A DNA stretch of 64,000 nucleotides from the NCBI RefSeq assembly GCF_030604785.1, contig NZ_JAUVVF010000011.1, positions 1 through 64,000 of the forward strand. The letters run 5' to 3'. Below the pieces are notes generated by a model that was not told where the DNA came from, did no database searches, and was given only the letters and a program-made list of their open reading frames with translations. This stretch comes from Paracoccus sp. (in: a-proteobacteria) (lineage in GTDB: Bacteria; Pseudomonadota; Alphaproteobacteria; Rhodobacterales; Rhodobacteraceae). The translations under genes were made by a program, and so were the position numbers. Shown piece by piece: positions 49,252 to 60,000 of this stretch; position 1 is the first letter of the stretch, and each line of letters starts with the position of its first letter.

Positions 49252-50433
49252 TTAGCCCAGAATTCGCATGGCGCGCGTCAGCCCGTCCAGCGTCAGGGGC
49301 ATCATTCGGTTCTCGAAGATACTGCCGATCATGCCGATGGATTGGGTATGCGGCCAATGCGCCTCGGGGACGGGGTTCAGCCAGACATGGTCGGGAAAGG
49401 CGCCGGTCAGGCGGCGCAGCCACGTCTCGCCCGATTCAGGGTTCCAGTGCTCGTTGGCGCCGCCCGGGACGGCGATCTCGTAGGGCGACATCGAGGCATC
49501 GCCCACAATCACGCATTTGTAATCGCGGCCAAAGCGGTTCAGCACATCGAAGGTCGGCGTCTGTTCGGTCCAGCGGCGGCGATTGTCGGTCCACAGCCCT
49601 TCATAGATGCAGTTGTGAAAGTAGAAATGCTGCATGTGCTTGAATTCGGCCCGCGCGGCGCTGAACAATTCATCCACGACGCGGATATGGTCGTCCATGC
49701 TGCCGCCCACATCCAGAAACAGCAGCACCTTGACCGCGTTGCGCCGTTCGGGCCGGGTCTGCACGTCGATATAGCCGTGATCGGCGGTGGCGCGGATCGT
49801 TGCGGGCAGGTCCAGTTCCTCGGCCGCACCGTGGCGCGCCCATTGGCGCAGGCGTTTCAGCGCGACCTTGATGTTGCGCGTGCCAAGGGCGACCGAATCG
49901 TCGAAATCGCGGAATTCGCGCTTGTCCCAGACCTTGACGGCGCGACGGTGGCGGCTGGCATCCTGGCCGATCCGCACGCCTTCGGGGTTGTAGCCATAGG
50001 CGCCAAAGGGCGAGGTTCCCGCCGTGCCGACCCACTTGCTGCCGCCCTGATGGCGAGCCTGCTGTTCGGCCAGCCGCGCGCGCAAGGCCTCCATCAGCGC
50101 CTCGAAGCTGCCGCTGCCCCGGATCGCTGCCTTTTCCTCGTCGGACAAAACCTTCTCGGCCAGCTTTTCCAGCCATTCGCGGGGCAGCGCGCGTTCGTTG
50201 ACCAGCGCCTCGAGCGGGATCTCGGCCAGCCCCGAGAAGCTTTCGGCAAAAGCCCGGTCGAAGCGGTCCAGATGCCGTTCGTCCTTGACCAGCGCCACAC
50301 GGGCAAAGTGGTAGAAGCCCTCGACCGTCCAGCCCGCGACGCCGGCCTGAAGCCCCGCGATCAGATCCAGCCATTCCCGCAGCGAGACCGGAACCCCGTT
50401 CCGGCGCAGGCTGTCAAGGAAGGGCAGGAACAT
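49252..50433 (-). CDS. VWA-domain (CoxE-like) protein
   Basis: 393 aa; VLLFLDVGGSMDDHIRVVDELFSAAR degenerate MIDAS (DVGGSM). Confidence 0.82.
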   Translation of the reverse strand: MFLPFLDSLRRNGVPVSLREWLDLIAGLQAGVAGWTVEGFYHFARVALVKDERHLDRFDRAFAESFSGLAEIPLEALVNERALPREWLEKLAEKVLSDEEKAAIRGSGSFEALMEALRARLAEQQARHQGGSKWVGTAGTSPFGAYGYNPEGVRIGQDASRHRRAVKVWDKREFRDFDDSVALGTRNIKVALKRLRQWARHGAAEELDLPATIRATADHGYIDVQTRPERRNAVKVLLFLDVGGSMDDHIRVVDELFSAARAEFKHMQHFYFHNCIYEGLWTDNRRRWTEQTPTFDVLNRFGRDYKCVIVGDASMSPYEIAVPGGANEHWNPESGETWLRRLTGAFPDHVWLNPVPEAHWPHTQSIGMIGSIFENRMMPLTLDGLTRAMRILG

Positions 50434-50597
50434 CAGGCCATCCGGTGAATGATGATCGTGGCAAAGACCCCGATCATCGCAAGGCCCAGCCCATAGGCAA
50501 AGGCATATTGCGCCTTGTCGCGACGGTTGCCGCGCAATTGCGCGGCGCGGCGCCAGCCGAGCAGGGCTCCGAAGATGGCGGCGGCGATGACGATCAT
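50433..50597 (-). CDS. 54-aa small membrane protein
   Basis: MIVIAAAIFGALLGWRRAAQLRGNRRDKAQYAFAYGLGLAMIGVFATIIIHRMA, two TM segments; stop overlaps the VWA start (TGATG); absent from ORF track because <60 aa. Confidence 0.75.
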   Translation of the reverse strand: MIVIAAAIFGALLGWRRAAQLRGNRRDKAQYAFAYGLGLAMIGVFATIIIHRMA

Positions 50598-50678
50598 GGG
50601 CGGCGCTCCTGTCTGTGCAGGCCGGGGATAGCTTGGCCCGCGCCTGCCCGCAACCGGGCAGGGCCAGTCAGCGGCAGG

Positions 50679-51299
50679 TCATGGGGCATCGGGCTGGCGG
50701 GCGCGGTCCAGAAGTCGTTCTACCTCGGGTCCGATGGCCGCGACGATCTGGCGCACGCCCTCGGCATTGGGATGGATGCGGTCGTCCTGCATCAGATCGG
50801 CGATGGACAGGCCCTGCGTCGCCTTTTCGCCAAGGGGGCCAAGGAAGTCGGGCACCAAGATCGCGTCATGTTCCTGGGCCAGATCGACATACATCGCCTC
50901 GAAGTCGCGGCGGAAATCGGGGCCGTAATTGCCGGGCGCGGGCAGTCCCGCCAGCAGGACAGGCACGCCCGCCGCCCCGGTCGCGGTCAGGATCGCGTCC
51001 AGATTGGCGCGGCTGGCGGCCGGGTCGATCCCGCGCAGCAGGTCATTGCCGCCAAGCGCGACGATCATGGCATCGGGCGCCTCGGCCAGGGTCCAGTCGA
51101 TGCGGGCCGCGCCGCCCGCCGTCGTGTCGCCCGATACGCCCGCATTGATCACCGTCACGTCATGGCCGCGATCGGTCAGCCAATCCTGCAGCACGGGGAC
51201 GAAACCCTCGTCCTGCGGCAGGCCGTAGCCCTGCGTCAGACTGTCGCCCAGTGCCGTCAGGACCAGCGGTTCCGCCGCTACCGGCGACGCCGCCAGCAT
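50679..51299 (-). CDS. SGNH-hydrolase arylesterase/TesA-like
   Basis: From MLAASPVAAEPLVLTALGDSLTQGYGLP (GDSL); IVALGGNDLLRG; DRIHPNAEG. Start may lie further upstream. Confidence 0.87.
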   Translation of the reverse strand: MLAASPVAAEPLVLTALGDSLTQGYGLPQDEGFVPVLQDWLTDRGHDVTVINAGVSGDTTAGGAARIDWTLAEAPDAMIVALGGNDLLRGIDPAASRANLDAILTATGAAGVPVLLAGLPAPGNYGPDFRRDFEAMYVDLAQEHDAILVPDFLGPLGEKATQGLSIADLMQDDRIHPNAEGVRQIVAAIGPEVERLLDRARQPDAP

Positions 51300-51390
51300 C
51301 ACCGGCAGGATTGTGACCGCCGCGCGGTTGCGCAGCGCGCGCCGCGCCCCATATCCTGCCGCAGGTGCGAAAAGCCGAAGCAAAGCAGGG

Positions 51391-52095
51391 ATGAACGAGA
51401 TGACCGAGCCCGTGATCCGCCTTGAAGACGCCCGATTGACGCTGCAAGGCAATGCCGGTCCGGTCGAGATCCTGCGGGGCATCACGCTGGACGTGGCGCG
51501 CGGCGAGACGGTGGGGTTGGTCGGGCCATCGGGTTCGGGCAAGTCGTCGCTCCTCATGGTCATGGGCGGGCTGGAACGCGCCACTGGGGGGCGGGTGCAG
51601 GCGCTTGGTCAGGATCTGACGGCCCTGAACGAGGACGCGCTGGCCCGCTTTCGTCTGGGCAATATGGGGGTGGTGTTCCAGTCCTTCCACCTCATCCCGA
51701 CGATGACGGCGCTTGAAAATGTCGCGACCCCGCTGGAACTGGCGGGAATGGCTGACGCCTTCGACCGCGCGGCCGAGGAACTGCGCCGTGTGGGCCTAGG
51801 CGCGCGGATGGACCACTATCCCGGCCAGATGTCGGGGGGCGAACAGCAGCGCGTCGCGCTGGCCCGCGCCGCCGCGCCGCGCCCGGCGATCCTGCTGGCG
51901 GACGAGCCGACCGGCAATCTGGACGGCGCGAACGGGCAGGCGATCATGGACCTGCTGTTCGGCCTGCGCGCCGATCACGGCGCGACCCTGGTTCTGGTGA
52001 CGCATGCTCCTGACCTGGCCGCGCGCTGTGACCGTGTCGTGCGTCTGGCCGATGGCCGGATCGATGCCTCGGCCATCCCGCAGGCCGCCGAATGA
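51391..52095 (+). CDS. ABC transporter ATP-binding protein (YbbA-like)
   Basis: From [52 protein letters not shown]. Confidence 0.9.
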   Translation: MNEMTEPVIRLEDARLTLQGNAGPVEILRGITLDVARGETVGLVGPSGSGKSSLLMVMGGLERATGGRVQALGQDLTALNEDALARFRLGNMGVVFQSFHLIPTMTALENVATPLELAGMADAFDRAAEELRRVGLGARMDHYPGQMSGGEQQRVALARAAAPRPAILLADEPTGNLDGANGQAIMDLLFGLRADHGATLVLVTHAPDLAARCDRVVRLADGRIDASAIPQAAE

Positions 52096-54629
52096 GCCTG
52101 CGTATCGCCGCCCGGATCGCGCGCCGGGAATTGCGCGGTGGCCTTGGCGGCTTCTGGATCCTGCTGATCTGCCTTGCGCTTGGCGTCGCGGCCATTGCCG
52201 GCGTCGGCACGGTCCGCGCCGCGATCGAGGCGGGTCTGGAACGCGAAGGCGCGGCGCTCTTGGGTGGCGACGCGCAGGTCAGCCTGACCTACCGTTTCGC
52301 CGACCCTGCGGAGCGTGAATGGTTCGAGGAAAACAGCCTAACCGTTTCCGAAATAGTCGATTTCCGTTCCATGGTGGTCGTGGGGGAGGGCGCCGGGGCC
52401 GAACGCGCCCTGACCCAGGTCAAGGGCGTGGACGCGCTTTGGCCGCTGGTCGGTCAGGCGGTGCTTGAGCCTGACATGCCTATCGCGCAGGCGCTCGGGG
52501 TTCAGCCTTCGGGCCTGCCCGGCGCGGTGGTCGAGCCGCTTCTGCGCGACCGGCTGGGGCTTGAGATCGGCGACCGCTTCCGGCTTGGCGTGCAGGAATT
52601 CGAACTGACCGCGGCGTTGGTCAGTGAACCCGATGCGGGGGCGGCGGGCTTCGGCTTCGGGCCGCGCACGCTGGTCCTGACCGAGGCACTGGCCAACAGC
52701 CAGCTTCTGGGCGCGGGCACGCTGTTCGACAGCCGATACCGGATGATGCTGGCGCCGGATGCCGATCCCGACGCCCTGCGCTCGGCCCTGCGCGAAGCGT
52801 TTCCCGACAGCGGCGCGCGCTGGCGCGATGCCCGCCGCGGCGCGCCGGGGATCGAGATGTTCGTGGACCGGATCGCGGCCTTTCTGGTTCTGGTCGGCCT
52901 GACGGGGCTTGCCGTGGGCGGCGTCGGCGTCTCGGCGGCGGTGCGGACCTATCTGGCGCGCAAGACCGAGGTGATCGCGATCCTCAAGACGCTCGGTGCG
53001 CCGGGGCGGACGATCTTCTGGGTTTATTTCATCCAGATCGGCGTGATGGCGCTGCTGGGGATCGCGGCGGGGCTGGTGCTTGGCGCGGGCGTGCCGCTGG
53101 CCCTGTCGCCGCTGCTGGCGGACCGTCTGCCGGTGCCTGCGGTCTTTGGCCTCTATCCCGCGCCTCTGGCCGAGGCGGCGCTCTATGGGCTTCTGACGGC
53201 CTTCGTCTTCACGCTCTGGCCGCTGGCGCGCAGTGAACAGGTCCGCGCGGCGGCCCTGTTCCGGGGTATGGGCGGCGTGGCGGAGGGCTGGCCGAGGGCG
53301 CGCTATCTTCTGGCGATGATCGCGGCCCTGGCGGTGCTTATCGGGGCTGCGGCCTGGTTCTCGGGTGTGCCGGAACTGGCGCTCGGGGCCGCGGTCGGCA
53401 TCCTCGGCGCCTTTCTCGTGCTGGTCGTCGCCGCCCTGCTGGTCCGGCGCCTCGCGCGGGCGCTGGCGCGCACGCGGCTGGTGCGGGGGCGCCCGGCCTT
53501 GCGGCTGGCACTGGCCGCGATCGGAGGCCCGCGCGAAGAGGCGATGTCGGTCATCCTGTCGCTCGGCCTGGGCCTGACGGTCCTGGCCGCCGTGGGGCAG
53601 GTCGAATCGAACCTGCGATCCGCGATCCAGAACGAATTGCCCGAACGCGCCCCGGCCTATTTCTTCGTCGATATCCAGACCGACCAGCTGCCCGAATTCA
53701 TGGCCCGGCTGGATGATGACCCCCTTGTCTCGAATGTCGAGACCGCGCCGATGCTGCGGGGCATCATCACGCGCCTTCAGGACCGTCCGGCCGCCGAGGT
53801 CGCGCCGGGCCATTGGGTGCTGCGCGGCGACCGGGGCGTGACCTATGCGGCGGCGCCTCCGCCCGGCACGGTGCTGACCCGTGGCGAATGGTGGCCCGAG
53901 GATTACGCAGGCCCGCCCCTTGTCAGCATGTCCGACGAGATCGGGCGCGAGATCGGCCTGAATCTTGGCGACACGGTCACGGTCAACATCCTCGGCCGCG
54001 ACATCACCGCGACCATCGCCAGCTTCCGCGAGGTCGATTTCAGCACGGCGGGCATCGGCTTTGTCATGGCGATGAACCCGGGGGCGCTGCAGGGGGCCCC
54101 GCATACCCATATCGCCACCGTCTATGCCCCGCCCGAGGCCGAGGCCGCGATCCTGCGCGATCTGGGCAGCCGCTTCCCCAACATCACCGCCGTTCCCGTG
54201 CGCGAGGCCATCGACCGCGCGGCCGAGGCGCTGTCGGGGATCGCCGCCGCGACATCCTGGGCGGCGGCGGCCACCCTGCTGACCGGCTTCGTCGTGCTGA
54301 TCGGCGCGGCGGCGGCGGGCGAACGCGCCCGCGTCTTCGAGGCGGCGGTGCTCAAGACGCTTGGCGCGGTGCGTGGGCGGGTGCTGGCCTCTTTCGCGCT
54401 GCGCTCGGCGCTTCTGGGGGCGGCGGCAGGGCTTGTAGCGCTGCTTTGGGGCGGGCTTGCGGGCTGGGCGGTGATGCGCTTCGTGATGGAGACCGATTTC
54501 CGCTTTGACGCGGCCTCGGCCATCGGCATCGTCGCGGGCGGCGTTCTGTCGACACTGCTGGCGGGCCTTGCCTTCGGTTGGCGGCCCCTGTCGGCGCGGC
54601 CTGCGCAGGTGCTTCGGGCGCAGGACTGA
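52092..54629 (+). CDS. FtsX-family ABC transporter permease (YbbP-like)
   Basis: 845 aa; LGVAAIAGVGTVRAAIEAGLEREGAALLGGDAQVSL; FtsX cores LVLVGLTGLAVGGVGVSAAVRTYLARKTEVIAILKTLGA. Confidence 0.9.
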   Translation: MSLRIAARIARRELRGGLGGFWILLICLALGVAAIAGVGTVRAAIEAGLEREGAALLGGDAQVSLTYRFADPAEREWFEENSLTVSEIVDFRSMVVVGEGAGAERALTQVKGVDALWPLVGQAVLEPDMPIAQALGVQPSGLPGAVVEPLLRDRLGLEIGDRFRLGVQEFELTAALVSEPDAGAAGFGFGPRTLVLTEALANSQLLGAGTLFDSRYRMMLAPDADPDALRSALREAFPDSGARWRDARRGAPGIEMFVDRIAAFLVLVGLTGLAVGGVGVSAAVRTYLARKTEVIAILKTLGAPGRTIFWVYFIQIGVMALLGIAAGLVLGAGVPLALSPLLADRLPVPAVFGLYPAPLAEAALYGLLTAFVFTLWPLARSEQVRAAALFRGMGGVAEGWPRARYLLAMIAALAVLIGAAAWFSGVPELALGAAVGILGAFLVLVVAALLVRRLARALARTRLVRGRPALRLALAAIGGPREEAMSVILSLGLGLTVLAAVGQVESNLRSAIQNELPERAPAYFFVDIQTDQLPEFMARLDDDPLVSNVETAPMLRGIITRLQDRPAAEVAPGHWVLRGDRGVTYAAAPPPGTVLTRGEWWPEDYAGPPLVSMSDEIGREIGLNLGDTVTVNILGRDITATIASFREVDFSTAGIGFVMAMNPGALQGAPHTHIATVYAPPEAEAAILRDLGSRFPNITAVPVREAIDRAAEALSGIAAATSWAAAATLLTGFVVLIGAAAAGERARVFEAAVLKTLGAVRGRVLASFALRSALLGAAAGLVALLWGGLAGWAVMRFVMETDFRFDAASAIGIVAGGVLSTLLAGLAFGWRPLSARPAQVLRAQD

Positions 54630-54631
54630 CG

Positions 54632-54665
54632 CGCATCCCGGCCATGCGCGCTGGGATGCGTTTTT
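54632..54665 (+). terminator. Rho-independent terminator
   Basis: CGCATCCC ... GGGATGCG followed by TTTTT, just after the permease stop. Confidence 0.8.
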
Positions 54666-54715
54666 CCCCTTTTCAAGGCGCGCGGGACCGGCTATCAGGC
54701 GCGCACTGCCCGGAT

Positions 54716-54802
54716 GCGGTCGTGGCGGAATTGGTAGACGCGCAGCGTTGAGGTCGCTGTTCCTTAACCGGAGTGGAAGTTCGAGTCTTCTCGACCGCAC
54801 CA
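54716..54802 (+). tRNA. tRNA-Leu (anticodon GAG), CCA encoded
   Basis: GCGGTCGTGGCGGAATTGGTAGACGCGCAGCGTTGAGGTCGCTG...GTTCGAGTCTTCTCGACCGCACCA; loop TTGAGGT. Confidence 0.95.
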
Positions 54803-54895
54803 TCTAACCCCCTGAAATAGACCTGATCGGTCTGGTCTCTTGACCTTTCGCGTGGCGGCGCCCCATCATGTGGCGCGGCTGTCCGGGGTTTTTTC

Positions 54896-56272
54896 ATGAC
54901 GACATATCGCGCCAGCGCGCGGGGCGAGACGTTCCGGTTCGACGATCTTGCGGCCGTGATGGCCGCCGCCTCGCCGGAACGGTCCGGCGACCAGCTGGCC
55001 GGCGTTGCGGCCGACAGCGCCCTGCAGCGTGTCGCCGCGCGCCGCGTGCTGATGGACCTGCCCTTGGCAAACTTCCTGAACGACGCGCTTGTCCCCTACG
55101 AGACCGACGAGGTCACGCGCCTGATCATCGACGGTCATGACCGCGCGGCCTTTGCCCCGGTCGCCTCGATGAGCGTGGGTGAATTCCGCGACTGGCTGCT
55201 CTCGCCCGCCGCCGATCGGGCGGCCCTGCGGGCGCTGGCGCCCGGCCTGACGCCCGAGATGGTGGCGGCGGTCAGCAAGCTGATGCGGAACCAGGACCTG
55301 ATCCGCGTGGCCCGCAAGATCCGCGTGGAAACCGCCTTTCGGAACCGGATCGGGGGGCCGGGGGTCATGGCCTCTCGGTTGCAGCCGAACCACCCCGCCG
55401 ACGATCCGCGTGGCATCGCCGTGGCCGTGCTGGACGGGCTGCTGCAGGGCGCGGGGGATGCGGTGATCGGGATCAACCCGGCCTCGGACAATCTGGGCAA
55501 TTGCCACGCCATGCTGACGGCGCTGGACGAGATGCGGGCGGCGCTGGATATCCCGACCCAGACCTGCGTCCTGACCCATGTGACGAACGCGCTGACGCTG
55601 ATCGAACGCGGCGCGCCGGTGGATCTGATCTTCCAGTCCGTCGCCGGGACCGAGGCCGCCAATGACGGCTTCGGCATCACCCTGGCCATGCTGGCCGAGG
55701 CGCATCAGGCAGGGCTGTCGCTGAAGCGCGGTACGGTCGGGCGCAACGTGATGTATTTCGAGACGGGGCAGGGCTCGGCCTTGTCGGCCGAGGCGCATCA
55801 CGGCGTCGATCAGCAGACGCTTGAGGCACGCGCCTACGGCGTCGCACGGGCCTTCGATCCGCTGCTGGTGAACACGGTCGTGGGCTTCATCGGGCCGGAA
55901 TACCTGTTCGACGGCAAGCAGATCATCCGGGCCGGGCTAGAGGATCATTTCTGCGGCAAGATGCTGGGCCTGCCGATGGGGGTGGATGTCTGCTACACCA
56001 ACCACGTCGAGGCGGATCAGGACGACATGGACAATCTGGCCACGCTTCTGGCGCAGGCGGGGGTGAATTTCGTGATCGCCGTGCCGGGGGCGGATGACGT
56101 GATGCTGGGCTATCAGAGCCTGGCCTTCGAGGATATCGCCTATCTGCGAGAGGTGACGTGCCTGACCCCTGCGCCCGAATTCGCGGCTTGGCTGCAGGCC
56201 TTCGGTCTGGCGGGGCGGGATGCTTTGCCCGATCCCGGTGCCATGGCGCGCAAGCTGGGCCTTCCGGCATGA
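54896..56272 (+). CDS. eutB: Ethanolamine ammonia-lyase large subunit
   Basis: 458 aa; ETFRFDDLAAVMAAASPERSGDQLAGVAA, ETDEVTRLI, GINPASDN, MGVDVCYTNHVEADQDD. Confidence 0.95.
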   Translation: MTTYRASARGETFRFDDLAAVMAAASPERSGDQLAGVAADSALQRVAARRVLMDLPLANFLNDALVPYETDEVTRLIIDGHDRAAFAPVASMSVGEFRDWLLSPAADRAALRALAPGLTPEMVAAVSKLMRNQDLIRVARKIRVETAFRNRIGGPGVMASRLQPNHPADDPRGIAVAVLDGLLQGAGDAVIGINPASDNLGNCHAMLTALDEMRAALDIPTQTCVLTHVTNALTLIERGAPVDLIFQSVAGTEAANDGFGITLAMLAEAHQAGLSLKRGTVGRNVMYFETGQGSALSAEAHHGVDQQTLEARAYGVARAFDPLLVNTVVGFIGPEYLFDGKQIIRAGLEDHFCGKMLGLPMGVDVCYTNHVEADQDDMDNLATLLAQAGVNFVIAVPGADDVMLGYQSLAFEDIAYLREVTCLTPAPEFAAWLQAFGLAGRDALPDPGAMARKLGLPA

Positions 56273-56997
56273 GCGCGCCCGACCCCTGGGCGCGGCTGGC
56301 CGGTCTGACCCCGGCGCGGGTCCGGCTGCGGGCGGGGATGCGGCCCGTTTCGATGGAGGAATTGCTGACCTTCCAGCAGGATCATGCCGCCGCGCGCGAC
56401 GCGATCCACGGCGCGGTGGATTGGGCGGCACTGGCCCGTGCGCTGCACTCGCTGCCGGTCCTGCACGCGGCCAGCGCCGCGACCGACCGCCCGACCTATC
56501 TGCGCCGCCCCGATCTGGGCCGCCGGCTGGCCGAGGGCGATCTGCCATGCAGCAGGCCGGATTTGCTGATCGTGGTGGGCGACGGGTTGTCGGCGCCCGC
56601 CGTGATGGCGCAGGCGGCGCCGCTGGTCCATGCGCTGGTTCGCCGCCTGCCGGAACTGGACGGGCAGCCCATCGTGCTGGCGCGGGGCGCGCGGGTGGCG
56701 CTTGGCGATGCGATCGGCCAGGCGATGGGCGCGGCCATGGTGCTGATGCTGATCGGCGAAAGGCCGGGCCTTTCGGTGGCCGACAGCCTGGGCGCCTATC
56801 TGACGCGCGCACCCCGGACGGGTCTGCGCGACAGCGCGCGCAATTGCGTCTCGAACATCCACATGAATGGCGGTCTGGATCACGAGGCCGCCGCAGACCG
56901 CCTGCTGTGGCTGATCACCGAAGCGCGGCGCATCGGCGCGACCGGGATCGCGCTGAAGGATGACAGCGCCGCCGCAACGCCGCTGCCCGGTGCCTAG
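56269..56997 (+). CDS. eutC: Ethanolamine ammonia-lyase small subunit
   Basis: From MSAPDPWARLAGLTPARVRLRAG; VVGDGLSAPAV, LARGARVALGDAIG, NCVSNIHMNGG. Confidence 0.94.
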   Translation: MSAPDPWARLAGLTPARVRLRAGMRPVSMEELLTFQQDHAAARDAIHGAVDWAALARALHSLPVLHAASAATDRPTYLRRPDLGRRLAEGDLPCSRPDLLIVVGDGLSAPAVMAQAAPLVHALVRRLPELDGQPIVLARGARVALGDAIGQAMGAAMVLMLIGERPGLSVADSLGAYLTRAPRTGLRDSARNCVSNIHMNGGLDHEAAADRLLWLITEARRIGATGIALKDDSAAATPLPGA

Positions 56998-57006
56998 AAA
57001 CGGCGC

Positions 57007-60000
57007 CTAGAACGAGAAACGCGTGATGCGCTGCCCGGGCTGCTGGTCCACCTCCAGCGCGGCGCCAAGCTGGGCGGCGGCGCCTTCCAGCAGGACCGAG
57101 CCGAAGCCCTCATCCGGGGTCTCGGTCTCGCGGTCGGCGCTGTAGGTTTCCGCCCAGACCAGTTCCGTCCGTTCGCCGCAGGTCCAAGTCACGTCAAGAT
57201 GGCCCGGGATCGGGCCGAGAACACCGTATTTGAACGCATTCGTCGCCAGTTCGTGCAGGATCAGCGACAGCGGCACGACCTGTCCCGCCCGCACCTTGAC
57301 CGGCGGCCCCTCATGCGAGGATTTGGCCGCGTCATAGGGTGCCAGCGTCGTGCCGACCAGCTCCGCCAGATCCAGTTCGACCGAGGCGCCGCGCCGCGTC
57401 GTCAGGCTGTGCGACTGCGCCAGCGCGTTGATCCGGGCCGAGACCTCTTCGACCACCGTTTCGGCCTCGTCGGTCTCGCGCGCGGCCATCCGCAGCATCG
57501 CGGCAATCTGGGTGAAGAGGTTCTTCACCCGGTGATCCATCTCGGAGATCACCGCCTCGCGCAGTCGGGCCGAGGTCTCGACGGCGGTCACATCCAGCAT
57601 CACGCCCAGCACGCAATCCGCGTCTTCGGACAGGCGCTGGCCGGCGGCCTCGATCCGGGTCTGCGGATCGGTGGCAGGCGTCAGCACGCGGCGCAGGCTG
57701 GCGCCGGTCAGGCAGGCCTCGATATCGGCGAGGAACGCGTCGCGGTCGGTGGGATCGATCAGCGCGGCAAAGGCGGTCAGCGGCAGGTTCGCGGTGCGCC
57801 CGATGCCCAGCAGATCGGAACTGTCATCGATTGTGACGCTGCGATTGTCGGCGTCGAACTGCCAGACGGCGATGCGCGCCAGGCTGCGGACGGCAGTCAG
57901 CCGCTCGTTCTGACGCTCGACCGCCTGGCGCAGGTCGCGCAGGGCGGTGACGTCATCGAAGACCAGCATGGCGCCCTGCAGATGCCCGTCAGGGCCGCGA
58001 TAGGGCTTGACGTCGACGCGCCAGCTGCGGTGTCGGCGCGGCTCGGCGATCTCGCAGCCCTGCGCCTCGCCCTGGGTCACGACCTCGCGGGCCATGCGTT
58101 CCAGCAGGTCGCCGCCGAAGACATTGGACACATCGGCCAGCGGCCGCCCGTGATCCGACCGGCGCAGCGGAAAGATCTGCAGCGCGGCTGCGGTGAAGTT
58201 GCGCACCCTGATGTCGCGATCCACGACCAGAAGAGGGATCTTGGTGGCCGAAAAGAAGTTCTGCAGGTCAGAATTGGCCGAGGTCAGGTCGTCGATCTTG
58301 GATTTCAGTTCATCATTGACGGTGCTGAGTTCCTCGTTCGTCGACTGAAGCTCCTCGTTCATCGACATCATTTCCTCGTTCGAGGATTTGAGTTCCTCGT
58401 TCGCGGTCTCAAGCTCTTCGACGGCGCTGCGCAGTTCCATCTGGGTCAGCCGCAGCTCTTCCTCAAGCCGTTCGCTCTGGCTTTCGCCAAGCGTCAGCTC
58501 GTCGTAATCGGGCTGGCCTTCCTCGCTGGCGGCCAGCGGGCCTGTCTCGCGGAAGACCAGAAGGACCGAACGGTCAGGGAGGGGCTCGGCCGTCAGCGTG
58601 ACCGGCTGGCGGCCCAGTTCCGAACGTGCCACCAGATCGCGCATGACCAGCGGACGTTCGGTGGCGGTCACTTCCTCGATGGCGCGGGTCACGGCCTCGC
58701 GCAGGCCCTTGCTGACGACGGCGGCCGCCAGGACCGGACCGCGCGCCGCCGGATCGACCGTCACGAATCGCGCGAGCCGCCCCGAGGACCACAGCACCTC
58801 GCCCGAGCGCGACACCTGCAGCGCGGCGGGGGCGTGGCGGTCCAGCACCCGGCGCTGCGCGCTCTGCACGATCTCGGACGGAACCGGCGCGCCGCGCGGC
58901 GTGCCCTGCGTCTCGCCCGTCTTGTGGCTGCGCGCGGCGGTGAAGGGCAGGTCCAGCGGCAGGCGCGCGGGCGCCTCGTCCCGGCGGTAAAGCCGCGCCT
59001 GACGGTCAAGCTCGGTGAAATGGATCGCCTCGCGACGCACGCCCTCGGACGGGCCCAGCAGCAGATAGCCGCCCGGACGCAGCGCATAGTGGAACAGCGG
59101 CAGCACACGCGACTGCAGATCCTCGTCCAGATAGATCAGCAGGTTGCGGCACGAGATCAGATCCACCCGGTTGAAGGGCGGATCGCGCACCAGCGAATGC
59201 AGCGAGAACCGCACCCGGTCGCGCAGTTGCGGCACGATCCGCATCAGTCCGTCGCGGTGGCTGGTGTAATCGTGGCGAAGCTCTTCGGGGATATCGACCA
59301 GCGCGCTGATCGGATAGGTCCCGCCGCGCGCCACGTCGATCATGCGGCGGTCGATATCCGAGGCAAAGACGGTAAAGCGCGGCCTGCGCCCGGCAGCGCG
59401 CATCTCGGAATCCAGCAGCATGGCGATGCTGTAGGCTTCCTCGCCGCTGGAGCATCCCGGCACCCAGACGCGCAGGTCGTCGCCCTGATGCGCCTGGACA
59501 AGCGGCCGGATCGCCTTGTCCCGCAGTGCCTCGAAGGCCTCGCGGTCGCGGAAGAACCGCGTGACGTTGATCAGGAACTCGTTCAGCAGCGCCTCGCATT
59601 CGTCGGGGCTGGAATCCAGATGGCGCAGATAGGCGCGGCTGTCGGCCAGCCCGTGCACCTGCATCCGCCGCCGGATGCGCCGCAGCAGGGTCGAGATCTT
59701 GTAGCCCCGGAAATCATGCCCCGTGCGGTCGCGCAGCAGGTCGCAGATGCGGCGGGCATCGCCGATCATCGCCTCTTCGGCCATGCCCTCGTGGCTGCTT
59801 TCGAAGAATTGCAGCAGGGTGGGCACGATCTGCTCGGGCGTCAGCACGAAATCCACGAGGCCCGTCGCCTCGGCCGAAAGGGGCATGCCGTCATAGCGGG
59901 CGGTGCGCGGCTCCTGCACGACGCAGATGCCGCCATGTTCCTTGATCGCCCTGAGGCCAAGCGTGCCGTCCGCGCCCGTGCCCGACAGGATCACGCAGGC

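Noticed and set aside
52338-54803. 821-aa ORF on - strand
   Set aside because: Antisense to the FtsX-family permease and runs through tRNA-Leu; artefact.
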